Assembly (NCBI RefSeq): GCF_014193255.1
Contig: NZ_JACHZB010000005.1
Location: 367,165-431,164, forward strand
Reading direction: 5' to 3'
Source: Rhizobium sp. BK196
Lineage (GTDB): Bacteria > Pseudomonadota > Alphaproteobacteria > Rhizobiales > Rhizobiaceae
DNA: 64,000 nt
This document shows positions 9,281 through 19,770 of the stretch, piece after piece (position 1 is the first letter of the stretch; each line of letters opens with the position of its first letter). The translations under genes and the position numbers were made by a program. The notes below the pieces were generated by a model. The model searched no databases. It was given only the letters and a program-made list of their open reading frames with translations, and had not been told where the DNA came from.

Positions 9281-10726
9281 TCAAGCGTTCAGAACGCGGC
9301 CGTAAGCATCGAGCACGCTTTCCTTCATCGTCTCCGAAATGGTCGGATGCGGGAAGATTGTGTGCATCAGTTCTTCTTCGGTCGTTTCCAGGTTCATGGC
9401 GACGACGAAGCCCTGAATGAGTTCGGTGACTTCGGCGCCGACCATGTGGGCGCCAAGCAATTCGCCGGTCTTCTTGTCGAAGATGGTCTTGACCAGACCC
9501 TGGTCCTCGCCGAGCGCGACAGCCTTGCCGTTGGCGCTGAAGGGAAAGCGGCCGACGCGGATATCGCGACCCAGTTCCTTGGCCTTGGCTTCGGTCAGGC
9601 CGACGGAGGCGACCTGCGGGTTGCAATAGGTGCAACCGGGGATCTTCTGCCTGTCCATCGGATGAACATTCGGCAAGCCGGCGATCTTTTCGACGCAGAT
9701 GACGCCCTCATGCTCGGCCTTGTGGGCGAGAAGCGGCGCGCCGGCGACATCACCGATTGCGTAAATGCCAGGCACGTTGGTCTTGCCGTAGCCGTCGATG
9801 GCGATGAAGCCGCGATCGGTCTTCACGCCGACGGCCTCAAGGCCGATGCCTTCGATATTGGCCTGCACGCCGACGGCCGAGATCATGCGGTCAGCGGTGA
9901 TGGTCTCGGTCGTGCCATCCTTCTTCTCGATGGTGGCGGTGATCGAGTTGGCCCCCTTCTCCACCTTGGCGACCTTGGCCTCCAGGTGGATCTTCATGCC
10001 CTGGCGTTCGAACTGCTTCTTGGCGAGCGCGGAGATTTCCGCATCCTCGACAGGCATGACCTGGCTCATGATTTCGACGACAGTGACGTCGACGCCCATG
10101 GTACGATAGAAGCTTGCGAATTCGATGCCGATAGCGCCCGAGCCCATGACGAGCAGGGACTTCGGCAGTTGGTCGGCCTTCATCGCTTCGAAATAGGTCC
10201 AGATCAGCTTGCCGTCCGGCTCGATGCCCGGCAGGGCGCGCGGACGGGCGCCGGTCGCAACGATGATGTGCTTGGCGGTGTAGGTACCCTCGCCCAGCGC
10301 ATTCTTCGGCACCGGCCCCATCGGCTCCATGGGTTTCTTCGTCGTCTTTGAAACGACAATCTCGCCGGGTTTGGTGATCTTGGCTTCGCCCCAGATAACA
10401 TCGACCTTGTTCTTCTTGAACAGGAAACCGACGCCGTTGTTCATGCGATGTGCGATGCCGCGTGAACGGGTGACGATCGCCTTGATATCGGGCTTGATCG
10501 TGCCTTCCAGCACGAGGCCGTAGTCCTTGCCATGCTGGGCGGTATGAAGGACGTCTGCCGAGCGCAGCAGCGCCTTGGTTGGGATGCAGCCCCAGTTTGA
10601 GCAGATGCCAGCGAGATGTTCGCGCTCGACGCAGGCGACCTTGAGGCCGAGCTGCGCTGCGCGGATGGCGGCGATATAACCGCCGGGACCGGAGCCGATG
10701 ACGATGACGTCGTAGGATTGAGCCAT
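9281..10726 (-). CDS. lpdA: Dihydrolipoyl dehydrogenase (E3)
   Basis: This 481-residue FAD disulfide oxidoreductase reoxidises dihydrolipoamide using NAD+. It shows the FAD loop GSGPGGYIAAIRAAQLG, the redox-active pair CSNWGC followed by IPTK, the NAD loop GSGAIGIEFASFY and the C-terminal catalytic dyad HPTISE. The active-site segment reads CSNWGC instead of the frequent CLNVGC, but both cysteines are kept. It lies downstream of pdhABC on the same strand, separated by the SGNH and GNAT genes, and is presumably the complex's E3. Confidence 0.96.
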   Translation of the reverse strand: MAQSYDVIVIGSGPGGYIAAIRAAQLGLKVACVEREHLAGICSNWGCIPTKALLRSADVLHTAQHGKDYGLVLEGTIKPDIKAIVTRSRGIAHRMNNGVGFLFKKNKVDVIWGEAKITKPGEIVVSKTTKKPMEPMGPVPKNALGEGTYTAKHIIVATGARPRALPGIEPDGKLIWTYFEAMKADQLPKSLLVMGSGAIGIEFASFYRTMGVDVTVVEIMSQVMPVEDAEISALAKKQFERQGMKIHLEAKVAKVEKGANSITATIEKKDGTTETITADRMISAVGVQANIEGIGLEAVGVKTDRGFIAIDGYGKTNVPGIYAIGDVAGAPLLAHKAEHEGVICVEKIAGLPNVHPMDRQKIPGCTYCNPQVASVGLTEAKAKELGRDIRVGRFPFSANGKAVALGEDQGLVKTIFDKKTGELLGAHMVGAEVTELIQGFVVAMNLETTEEELMHTIFPHPTISETMKESVLDAYGRVLNA

Positions 10727-10742
10727 TGCTTTCCTGCCTTTG

Positions 10743-11327
10743 TTACGCTTCCGCGCGGGTCATCAAAACCCATGCGTGCTTCCTGCTGTTGTCGCAGAGC
10801 GGCACGGCATCCATGCGGGCCGCTTCCGAAAATCCGTTTCTTCCATAAAGCGACAGTGCCGCTTCGTTACTATCCGACGTGATCAGGCTAACCGGCAATC
10901 CATCCGCCTTTTCTATCTGGTCTTCGAGCAGCCTTTTGCCGATACCGATGCCGCGCATATGGCGATAGACCGCGAGGCTGCCGATAAACCAGTTCCCGAT
11001 CACCGATCTCTGCATCGCCAGCATCGGCTCTATGGCCGGATGCCGCGCTTCGAGATCGCGTATGCCTTCATCCACTTCATAGCCGATCGCCATTCCAGCG
11101 ATCTCGTCATAGGCCTCGCCGATGACGGCATTCTTCCAGCCGCCGAGCGCCTCGTCGCTCATCTTCAGCCGGCCTCGCTCCAGCGGCGTGTCGCTCATGC
11201 CGCTTGCAACATCGGCAAACCAGAGCCATGAAGCAAAGCCATGGGACGCGATATCCGCCAGAATCGCCAGTTCCGAAGCATCCCTACGAGAGGCTTTCCG
11301 GAGGGCAAGGAAGGCGGCCACCTTCAA
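10743..11327 (-). CDS. GNAT-family N-acetyltransferase
   Basis: The 194-residue protein has the GNAT acetyl-CoA loop in the form HMRGIGIGKRLLEDQ (about residues 123-137) and a downstream SNEAALSLYGRNGFSEA block typical of the fold's C-terminal half. The acceptor is unknown. Its start overlaps the stop of the SGNH hydrolase by 4 bp and it ends 16 bp before lpdA, so it is embedded in the pdh operon. Confidence 0.87.
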   Translation of the reverse strand: MKVAAFLALRKASRRDASELAILADIASHGFASWLWFADVASGMSDTPLERGRLKMSDEALGGWKNAVIGEAYDEIAGMAIGYEVDEGIRDLEARHPAIEPMLAMQRSVIGNWFIGSLAVYRHMRGIGIGKRLLEDQIEKADGLPVSLITSDSNEAALSLYGRNGFSEAARMDAVPLCDNSRKHAWVLMTRAEA

Positions 11328-11965
11328 AGGCCCAGCATCATCCGCACGATCGGCTCAAGACCACGCCCGAGCGCACGCGTATTCTCCGCATCAAGGTGAA
11401 TGCCGTCGAGCGGCGTGGTCCTTGCGACGGAATTGCCGTCGAAGAAGCCACAGCCGAGTTCATCGGCAAGGTCACGGTAAAGCGTGGGAAGCTTTGCCGA
11501 TTCCTCGATTCCGCCGGGGAAAGATGCTGCGAAGGGCACATTGCCCGTCTCGCAGATCGCCGGCGGCGCCACGATCAGAATGTCCGGTCCATCGAATTCA
11601 AAGGGCCAGGCATGATTGCGGATCAGCCGCACCAGACGGCCGATACCCTGACATGCGGCAAAAGCCGAGCCTGCGACAACCGGCTTCATGTCGTTGGTGC
11701 CAAGCAGCAGAATGACGAGATCGAGCGGCGCATGCGTCTGCAGGATGGTCGGCAGAATGCGTGCGCCATTGCGATCGCAATCGGCAAGATGGTCGTCAAA
11801 GGCGGTGGTGCGGCCGTTCAGGCCTTCCGCGATGACGCGAGCCTCGCTTCCGAGCGTTGCCTGAAGCACGCTCGGCCAGCGGTTCTCGTAGGCATGACGG
11901 CCGATCGTGTCGGCGTCATACCCCCAGGTCAGCGAGTCACCATAGCAAAGAACAGTCTTCGTCAT
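11324..11965 (-). CDS. SGNH/GDSL-family hydrolase (arylesterase-like)
   Basis: The 213-residue protein starts with the GDSL block (CYGDSLTWGYD, nucleophile serine). It continues with the glycine block, the LLLGTNDMK block (SGNH Asn) and a C-terminal DGIHLD block supplying Asp and His. This is the small arylesterase/acyltransferase type of SGNH hydrolase. There is no signal peptide, so it is probably cytoplasmic. It lies 21 bp after pdhC and is coupled to the following GNAT gene by a 4-bp overlap. The natural substrate is unknown. Confidence 0.9.
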   Translation of the reverse strand: MTKTVLCYGDSLTWGYDADTIGRHAYENRWPSVLQATLGSEARVIAEGLNGRTTAFDDHLADCDRNGARILPTILQTHAPLDLVILLLGTNDMKPVVAGSAFAACQGIGRLVRLIRNHAWPFEFDGPDILIVAPPAICETGNVPFAASFPGGIEESAKLPTLYRDLADELGCGFFDGNSVARTTPLDGIHLDAENTRALGRGLEPIVRMMLGL

Positions 11966-11986
11966 GTCCGCCCTCCCGCGTCCTGC

Positions 11987-13342
11987 TTAGACCAGCATGC
12001 CCATCGGATTTTCGATGTAGCCCTTGAAGGCCTGCAGCAGCTCGGCACCGAGAGCGCCGTCAACGCAACGATGATCGGTCGACAGCGTCACGGTCATGAC
12101 CGTCGCAATCGCCATTTCGCCGTTCTTGACGATGACGCGCTGCTCACCCGCGCCGACTGCGAGGATCGTCGCATGCGGCGGATTGATGACGGCTGCGAAA
12201 TTCTTCACGCCCATCATGCCCATGTTGGAGACCGACGTCGTGCCGCCCTGATATTCCTCGGGCTTCAGCTTGCGGTCCTTCGCACGCTTGCCGAGATCAC
12301 GCATCTCGTTTGAGATGACGGAGAGCGTCTTCTCCTCGGCCTTGCGGACGATCGGAGTGATCAAGCCGCCGGGGATGGAGACGGCCACGCCGACATCGGC
12401 GTGCTTGTGCTTGACCATGGCGCTTTCAGTCCACGAGACGTTGGCGTCAGGCACATCGCGCAAGGCCAAAGCCATGGCCTTGATGACCATGTCGTTGACA
12501 GAGAGCTTGTATGCCGGAGCGCCGTCCTTGCGGGGAGCGGCATCGTTCAGCTGGGCACGCAGCGCCATCAGCGCGTCGAGTTCACAATCGACCGAAACGT
12601 AGAAATGCGGAACGGTCTGCTTGGATTCGACAAGGCGGCGGGCGATCGTCTTGCGCATGCCGTCATGCGGCACGAGCTCGTAGGAGCCCTGCTCGAAGAG
12701 CTTGAGCACGGCTTCGTCCGAAGCGCCCTTCGGAGCGGCAGCGGCTGGGGCCGGTGCAGCAGCCTGCGGGGCAGCCGCAGCAGCAGCCGGGGCAGCTTTG
12801 GCGCCACCACCTGCTGCGACAGCCTCGATATCGCTCTTGACGACGCGGCCATGCGGACCGGTGCCGGCAACGGCGGAAATATCGATACCGGCTTCCTTGG
12901 CAAGGCGGCGGGCAAGCGGAGAGGAGAAGGTGCGCGCGCCGTTCGCAGAGACTGCAGCCGGCGCAGGAACAGCGGCCGGAGCCGACGGTGCCGGAGCAGG
13001 TGCGACCTCAGCCTTTGTTTCGGCCTGAGCCGGAGCAGGGGCAGCCTTCGGTGCCGGAGCGGCAGAGCCGGCGCCGCTTGCAGCAGCGGCGACATCTTCG
13101 CCATCGGCGGCGAGAACGGCGATCAGGGCATTGACCTTCACGCCTTCGGTACCGGCCGGAACGACGATCTTGGCAACAGTGCCTTCGTCGACAGCTTCGA
13201 CTTCCATCGTCGCCTTGTCGGTTTCAATCTCGGCGATCACATCGCCGGACTTGACCTTATCGCCTTCCTTGACCAGCCACTTGGCCAGATTGCCTTCTTC
13301 CATGGTCGGAGAGAGGGCGGGCATCGTGATATTGATCGGCAT
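11987..13342 (-). CDS. pdhC: Pyruvate dehydrogenase E2, dihydrolipoamide acetyltransferase
   Basis: The 451-residue E2 has one N-terminal lipoyl domain with the lipoylation lysine in ETDKATMEVE, an Ala/Pro-rich linker (about 85-135), a peripheral-subunit-binding domain (SPLARRLAKEAGIDIS...GPHGRVVKSDIEA), a second Ala/Pro linker and the catalytic domain. The latter ends with the active-site DHRCVDGALGAELL. It forms the core of the complex and transfers acetyl to CoA. It starts 15 bp after pdhB. Confidence 0.97.
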   Translation of the reverse strand: MPINITMPALSPTMEEGNLAKWLVKEGDKVKSGDVIAEIETDKATMEVEAVDEGTVAKIVVPAGTEGVKVNALIAVLAADGEDVAAAASGAGSAAPAPKAAPAPAQAETKAEVAPAPAPSAPAAVPAPAAVSANGARTFSSPLARRLAKEAGIDISAVAGTGPHGRVVKSDIEAVAAGGGAKAAPAAAAAAPQAAAPAPAAAAPKGASDEAVLKLFEQGSYELVPHDGMRKTIARRLVESKQTVPHFYVSVDCELDALMALRAQLNDAAPRKDGAPAYKLSVNDMVIKAMALALRDVPDANVSWTESAMVKHKHADVGVAVSIPGGLITPIVRKAEEKTLSVISNEMRDLGKRAKDRKLKPEEYQGGTTSVSNMGMMGVKNFAAVINPPHATILAVGAGEQRVIVKNGEMAIATVMTVTLSTDHRCVDGALGAELLQAFKGYIENPMGMLV

Positions 13343-13357
13343 GGAAAGGCCCTCCCC

Positions 13358-14755
<1,398 letters not shown>

Positions 14756-14770
14756 GGGTTCCCTCCCCGA

Positions 14771-15817
14771 TTAGAGCAGAATGTCGGTATAGAGCTCGGA
14801 TACATCCGGCTCCGGATCGGCTTGGGCGAAATCGGCGCTGTCGGCGACGATGTCGCGGACTTCCTTGTCGATCGCCTTCAGATCCTCTTCGGTCGCCCAG
14901 CCCTTTTCCATCACGCGCAGGCGCACCTGCTCGATCGGGTCCTGCTCGGAGCGCATCTTCTGCACTTCTTCCTTGGTGCGGTACTTTGCCGGGTCTGACA
15001 TGGAGTGACCACGATAACGATAAGTCAGCATTTCCAGAATGATTGGCCCCTTGCCGGAGCGGCAATGTTCGAGCGCCTCGTCGGCAGCCGCCTTGACGGC
15101 GCGCACATCCATGCCATCGACCTGGACACCGGGAATGCCGAAACCGGAACCGCGCAGCGAATAATTCGACTGCGCCGTGGCGCGGGCCGTCGAGGTGCCC
15201 ATGGCGTAGCGGTTGTTTTCGACGATGTAGATGATCGGCAGTTTCCAGAGTGCTGCCATGTTGAAGCTTTCGTAGACCTGGCCCTGGTTGGCCGCACCGT
15301 CACCGAAATAGGCGACAGCAACCGAGTCGTTGCCGCGATACCTGTTGGCGAAGGCGAGACCGGTGCCGAGCGACACCTGCGCACCGACGATGCCGTGGCC
15401 GCCGTAGAAATGCTTCTCCTTGGAGAACATGTGCATGGAGCCGCCCTTGCCGCGCGAATAACCGCTGCGGCGGCCGGTCAGTTCGGCCATGACGCCGCGG
15501 GCTTCCATGCCGGTGGCCAGCATATGACCGTGGTCGCGATAGGCGGTGATGACCTGATCGCCTTCCTTCTGCGCCATCTGCATGCCGACGACGACAGCTT
15601 CCTGGCCGATATAAAGGTGACAGAAACCACCGATGAAACCCATGCCGTATAACTGGCCTGCCTTTTCCTCGAAACGGCGGATGAGCAGCATCTCGCGATA
15701 AGCCTTCAGCTCTTCCTCGCGATCGAAATCGGCGATGGGACCGCCATTCGATGCCTTGGCTGCAGATTTAGCACTGGTTTTGCGGCTGGAAACGGTCGCG
15801 GTTTTGCGCAACGCCAT
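14771..15817 (-). CDS. pdhA: Pyruvate dehydrogenase E1 alpha
   Basis: The 348-residue protein has the thiamine diphosphate/Mg motif GDGAANQGQVYESFNMAALW...VENN and the phosphorylation-loop-like YRYRGHSMSDPAKYRTKEE. The N-terminal 25 residues are Ser/Lys/Ala-rich and probably flexible. It is the first gene of the pdhA-pdhB-pdhC set. The 146 bp upstream to the FtsB-like gene is AT-rich and should hold the operon promoter. Confidence 0.97.
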   Translation of the reverse strand: MALRKTATVSSRKTSAKSAAKASNGGPIADFDREEELKAYREMLLIRRFEEKAGQLYGMGFIGGFCHLYIGQEAVVVGMQMAQKEGDQVITAYRDHGHMLATGMEARGVMAELTGRRSGYSRGKGGSMHMFSKEKHFYGGHGIVGAQVSLGTGLAFANRYRGNDSVAVAYFGDGAANQGQVYESFNMAALWKLPIIYIVENNRYAMGTSTARATAQSNYSLRGSGFGIPGVQVDGMDVRAVKAAADEALEHCRSGKGPIILEMLTYRYRGHSMSDPAKYRTKEEVQKMRSEQDPIEQVRLRVMEKGWATEEDLKAIDKEVRDIVADSADFAQADPEPDVSELYTDILL

Positions 15818-15963
15818 TCAACCCTCCCTATGGGTTTATCGGTTCTCAGGTGGCGCGTACCATAGGGAAGAAAAATGACCACAGCAATGCCATATTTGCA
15901 TGGCTCGTATTCGCCGATAAGCTATTGATAAACAACAAAAATTTCTGATTAACTTAAATTCGG

Positions 15964-16284
15964 TTAATTGCGATAATGGTTGTAAATCACAATCTCATCA
16001 CCGCGCGACATGTTGAGCTGATACCGCGCTTTTTCGTCGAGCATATCCTTATCCAGCGAGCCGTCGCTGAGCAACGCGACTTGCGCTTCCAGATGCTCGC
16101 GCTTGGCCTTCAGCACGGCCAGTTCCTTTTCGCGCGCGACACGCTGCCGTTCGAACGCCTCCGTCGCACGCAAACCATAGTCACCGTGAATGCAATGATA
16201 ACCGAAATAGGAGAGGAAGGCGACCGTCATGGCCGGAATGACGAAGCGACCGGTCTTTCTCTTCTTATGATGCTTTGTCCACAT
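15964..16284 (-). CDS. FtsB/DivIC-family septum formation initiator
   Basis: A 106-residue bitopic protein: a basic N-terminus (MWTKHHKKRKTGR), one membrane segment (about 13-32), then a periplasmic coiled coil (EAFERQRVAREKELAVLKAKREHLE in pieces) and the conserved tail EKARYQLNMSRGDEIVIYN. This is the FtsB layout; the family links FtsL/FtsQ to septal peptidoglycan synthesis. An in-frame ATG ten codons earlier (16314) is possible, but MWTKHH looks like the natural start. It lies between eno and pdhA. Confidence 0.88.
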   Translation of the reverse strand: MWTKHHKKRKTGRFVIPAMTVAFLSYFGYHCIHGDYGLRATEAFERQRVAREKELAVLKAKREHLEAQVALLSDGSLDKDMLDEKARYQLNMSRGDEIVIYNHYRN

Positions 16285-16377
16285 ACACTTATGCTCTGAC
16301 GCATTACCAATCATTTCAACTTAACGCGCAGAGTTTAACCGTTCGTTGACTCTGAGCGATTCCGGAAGAGACTCAAC

Positions 16378-16403
16378 AAAAAACCCGCGCCGGAGCGCGG
16401 GTT
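16378..16403 (-). terminator. Rho-independent terminator after eno
   Basis: On the minus strand AACCCGCGC pairs with GCGCGGGTT around a short loop and is followed by six Ts (16383-16378). It lies about 27 bp after the eno stop. Confidence 0.87.
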
Positions 16404-16429
16404 CCAAATGCCTGATTTCCAAGATCGTA

Positions 16430-17704
16430 TTAGCCGCGGATGATGGAGCGGCCGGCATACTGAGCCTGGGGGCCGAGACCTTCTTCTATACGGATAAGCT
16501 GGTTGTACTTGGCAAGGCGATCCGAGCGCGACAGCGAGCCGGTCTTGATCTGGCCGCAGTTGGTGGCAACCGCGAGATCGGCGATCGTGGAGTCTTCCGT
16601 TTCGCCCGAACGGTGCGACATGACGGCAGTGTAGGCTGCCTTGTGCGCGGTGTTGACCGCATCGAGCGTTTCCGTCAGCGAGCCGATCTGATTGACCTTG
16701 ACGAGGATCGAATTGGCGACGCCCATGCGGATACCATCGCGCAGACGAGCCGAGTTGGTAACAAAAAGGTCATCGCCGACCAGCTGGCACTTCTTACCGA
16801 CAAGATCGGTCAGCGTCTTCCAACCTTCCCAATCGTCTTCCGCCATGCCGTCTTCGACGGAAATGATCGGGTACTTGCCGACGAGTTCCGCGAGGTATTC
16901 GGCCATTGCACCCGGTTCGAGCGTGCGACCTTCGCCTTCCATCACATACTTGCCGTCCTTGAAGAATTCCGTAGAGGCGCAATCGAGACCGAGATAGATG
17001 TCCTCACCCGGCTTGTAGCCGGCCTTCTCAACCGACTTCATGATGAAATCGAGGGCTTCCGGAGCGCTCTTCAGGCCCGGCGCGAAACCGCCTTCGTCGC
17101 CGACGTTGGTGTTGTGTCCCTGGGCAGCGAGTTCCTTACGCAGCGTATGGAACACTTCCGAACCCATGCGGACGGCTTCACGGATCGAATCTGCACCAAC
17201 CGGCAGGATCATGAATTCCTGGAAATCGATCGGGTTATCGGCGTGGGCGCCGCCGTTGATAATGTTCATCATCGGAACCGGCAGCAGACTTGCGGAAGCG
17301 CCGCCGACGTATCGGTAAAGCGGCAGGCCGGAGGCCTGCGCGGCGGCCTTGGCGACGGCGAGCGAAACGCCGAGGATGGCATTGGCGCCGAGGCGCGACT
17401 TATTCGGCGTGCCGTCGAGCTCGATCATGATCTTGTCGATCTGGATCTGATTTTCGGCGTCGATGCCGCCGATCGCGTCGAAGATCTCGGTATTTGCCGC
17501 TTCGACAGCCTTCTCGACACCCTTGCCGAGATAGCGCTTGCCGCCATCGCGCAGTTCAACGGCTTCATGCGCGCCAGTCGAAGCACCCGAGGGAACAGCC
17601 GCGCGGCCCATGCTGCCGTCTTCGAGATAGACATCGACTTCGACAGTGGGGTTGCCACGGCTATCGAGAATCTCGCGGGCGATGATATCGGTAATTGCAG
17701 TCAT
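16430..17704 (-). CDS. eno: Enolase
   Basis: The 424-residue enzyme converts 2-phosphoglycerate to phosphoenolpyruvate. It has the N-terminal REILDSRGNPTVEVDV, the substrate loop SGASTG, MMNIINGGAHADN, the metal ligand segment SVEDGMAEDDWEGW, GDDLFVTN and the C-terminal SHRSGETEDSTIADLAVA signature. It is monocistronic with its own terminator. About 140 bp with no visible gene separates it from kdsA. Confidence 0.98.
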   Translation of the reverse strand: MTAITDIIAREILDSRGNPTVEVDVYLEDGSMGRAAVPSGASTGAHEAVELRDGGKRYLGKGVEKAVEAANTEIFDAIGGIDAENQIQIDKIMIELDGTPNKSRLGANAILGVSLAVAKAAAQASGLPLYRYVGGASASLLPVPMMNIINGGAHADNPIDFQEFMILPVGADSIREAVRMGSEVFHTLRKELAAQGHNTNVGDEGGFAPGLKSAPEALDFIMKSVEKAGYKPGEDIYLGLDCASTEFFKDGKYVMEGEGRTLEPGAMAEYLAELVGKYPIISVEDGMAEDDWEGWKTLTDLVGKKCQLVGDDLFVTNSARLRDGIRMGVANSILVKVNQIGSLTETLDAVNTAHKAAYTAVMSHRSGETEDSTIADLAVATNCGQIKTGSLSRSDRLAKYNQLIRIEEGLGPQAQYAGRSIIRG

Positions 17705-17845
17705 GATCTCTTCCTGCTCGGTGGGTGGATAAATCGTTTGAAACCGTCTTAATCGAAGGTGCGCAAATTACAATGGCACTTTGCCGCGCCTCCGAAGTGC
17801 ATGTCCCATCGTCGCTATAGCACGATCATGTCAGGCTGTTGACTG

Positions 17846-18691
17846 TCAGCCCTTGGCGACCGCGTCAAAGGCCAGAAGCTTTTCCAAAAGCCGTGGCATC
17901 TCCTTGAGATAGAGCATGTTCGGGCCATCGGAAGGAGCGTTGTCCGGATCCTCATGGGTTTCGATGAAAATACCCGCGACGCCGGCGGCGACTGCTGCGC
18001 GCGCCAGCGTTTCGACGAATTCGCGCTGACCACCGGAGGAATCGCCCTGCCCACCTGGCTGAGCTACGGAATGGGTGGCGTCAAAGATCACAGGAGCACC
18101 CATCGCCGCCATGATCGGCAGGGAGCGCATATCGGACACCAGAGTATTGTAGCCGAAGGAAACGCCTCGCTCGCAGAGCAATACATTCGGATTGCCGCTG
18201 GCATTCAGCTTGCCCAGCACGTTCTTCATGTCCCAGGGGGCGAGGAACTGGCCCTTCTTGACATTGACGGCACGACCCGTCTTGGCGGCGGCAACCAGAA
18301 GATCCGTCTGGCGGCAGAGGAAGGCTGGAATCTGTAGTACATCGACGGTTTCGGCGACAACAGCGCATTGTTCTGCCGTGTGAACGTCCGTCAGGACGGG
18401 AAAGCCGAACTCCTTCTTGAGATCGGCAAAAACTTCCATTGCCTTTTCCAAGCCGATACCGCGCTTGGCGGAAATCGAGGTACGGTTCGCCTTGTCATAG
18501 GAGGTCTTGTAGACGAGGCCGATGTCGAGCTTGGCGCACAGCTCCTTCAGCGTGCCACCAACCATGAAAGCATGCTCGCGGCTTTCCATCTGGCAGGGTC
18601 CTGCGATGAGCGAAAGCTTGGCGGAATTGGAAAACAGAACCTGGCCAGCGCCTTCGCCGATCCGGACCTCTGCATTGGTATTGGAGCTCAT
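17846..18691 (-). CDS. kdsA: 3-deoxy-D-manno-octulosonate 8-phosphate synthase
   Basis: KdsA condenses phosphoenolpyruvate and arabinose-5-phosphate for Kdo in LPS. The 281-residue protein has AGPCQMESR, FKTSYDKANR-like KTSYDKANRTS, IPAFLCRQTDLLVAAAKTG, KKGQFLAPWD and FDATHSVQ-like FDATHSVAQPGG. C33 in AGPC is the metal-ligand cysteine of the metal-dependent class (as in Aquifex), whereas the E. coli enzyme has Asn there. It overlaps the upstream VOC gene by 4 bp. Confidence 0.97.
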   Translation of the reverse strand: MSSNTNAEVRIGEGAGQVLFSNSAKLSLIAGPCQMESREHAFMVGGTLKELCAKLDIGLVYKTSYDKANRTSISAKRGIGLEKAMEVFADLKKEFGFPVLTDVHTAEQCAVVAETVDVLQIPAFLCRQTDLLVAAAKTGRAVNVKKGQFLAPWDMKNVLGKLNASGNPNVLLCERGVSFGYNTLVSDMRSLPIMAAMGAPVIFDATHSVAQPGGQGDSSGGQREFVETLARAAVAAGVAGIFIETHEDPDNAPSDGPNMLYLKEMPRLLEKLLAFDAVAKG

Positions 18692-19575
18692 GATGTTTCC
18701 TCGAAGGCGAAGAGCACGCCCTGCCCGGGCGTTGGCTTCACCAGAATACGGTTGCCCTTGCGTGTATAGGTCACCCCGTTAGCAGCCAAATGCGCTTCTG
18801 TCACGGCCAGATCGCCGACGGCAAAGAGGACGGCCCGGCCGCGCAGGCCGCGATCGGTATCCGGTATCACCAGATCGTAGTAGGCCTCCAGCCCCTCAGG
18901 GGTCATCAGGCTGATTTTCGCTTTTCCGGTAGGGACGTCCAGCCCGAAACTCGTTTCCTCCGCAGAGGCAGCTTTTGCGGCCGTGCGAACGAACTCGCTG
19001 AAGGCTGCCGGCTCCTGCGCAGTGAGAACAATCTCGGCAATGTTTGTCACGCCGTTGGCATGAGTCTCCAGCGCGCTGCGGTCGGCAGGAAGCGGGTTGA
19101 CGCGCTCGACAGCGAAGAGAAAGAAATCCGGGGCCCGGAGATCGCCGGCAAAAGCGAGCCGAAAGCCGGCAACGCTTTCGGTACCATCAGGCATTTTCAC
19201 AGGACGTTCGAACTGCAGCACAGAACCTGCACTTATGCCGTCCCTCGCGAACCGAGTATGTTCATGCCTCGCATCCGCTATCGCGAAGGCGATGGCGGAC
19301 AGTCCCTCGCCGCCGCAGCGGAAGCGGAAAGCCTGGTTGCGGGCAGTAAAAACATTCCCCTCACGCGCCGTCTCCTCGCTTTCCTCCACACTCGCGACAC
19401 CCAACGGCTCGATATAGGTTTTGTCGGCGAAGAAAACGCAGGCATTTTCCGTGCCGAAGGGATGCCGGGCATCGGGCGCGACGGTAAAGCCCAGCTTGCC
19501 CAGCCTTTCGCGCGCAAGGTCAATATCGGTAACCGGCAAAACGAGATGGTCGATCGGAAGCGTTTCTTGGCTCAT
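18688..19575 (-). CDS. VOC-superfamily (glyoxalase-like) protein
   Basis: The 295-residue protein begins with the glyoxalase-like PIDHLVLPVTDIDLARERLGKLGF and contains further VOC-type beta-alpha-beta repeats. The putative metal ligands H10 (in IDHLV) and an Asn/Glu in FFADKTYIEPLG fit a dioxygenase or isomerase fold of the Glyoxalase_3-like type. The substrate is unknown. It precedes kdsA with a 4-bp overlap, an uncommon coupling, so a role in sugar-acid metabolism is possible but unproved. The region upstream faces divergent lexA. Confidence 0.82.
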   Translation of the reverse strand: MSQETLPIDHLVLPVTDIDLARERLGKLGFTVAPDARHPFGTENACVFFADKTYIEPLGVASVEESEETAREGNVFTARNQAFRFRCGGEGLSAIAFAIADARHEHTRFARDGISAGSVLQFERPVKMPDGTESVAGFRLAFAGDLRAPDFFLFAVERVNPLPADRSALETHANGVTNIAEIVLTAQEPAAFSEFVRTAAKAASAEETSFGLDVPTGKAKISLMTPEGLEAYYDLVIPDTDRGLRGRAVLFAVGDLAVTEAHLAANGVTYTRKGNRILVKPTPGQGVLFAFEETS

Positions 19576-19710
19576 CAGTTCCCTCCAGCAACTGCAGGAG
19601 ATGTGCTTCAGCAGGCGGCCCGAGACAAGGCCGGGAAGGCTTGGGGGGCCAAGAAAAATAAGATTCTCGACAGAATGGACGGAAGTTTTACGAAAATTTA
19701 GCTACTTGCA

Positions 19711-19725
19711 GAACACATATGGAAC
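19711..19725. promoter_or_regulatory. LexA operator (SOS box) upstream of lexA
   Basis: GAACACATATGGAAC matches the alphaproteobacterial LexA consensus GAAC-N7-GAAC exactly and lies 46 bp before the lexA start, consistent with autorepression. A second element at 19737-19751 reads GTTC-N7-GTTT, one base off the opposite-strand form. Confidence 0.85.
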
Positions 19726-19770
19726 ATATAGTGTCCGTTCTGGATTTGTTTCAAGATGGGGTTAGACGCC

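Noticed and set aside
15954..15967. A CtrA-like pair TTAA-N6-TTAA near the FtsB-like gene and upstream of pdhA
   Set aside because: The CtrA consensus needs a 7-bp spacer; here it is 6, and the site is at the gene's 3' end in an AT-rich gap where TTAA is common.
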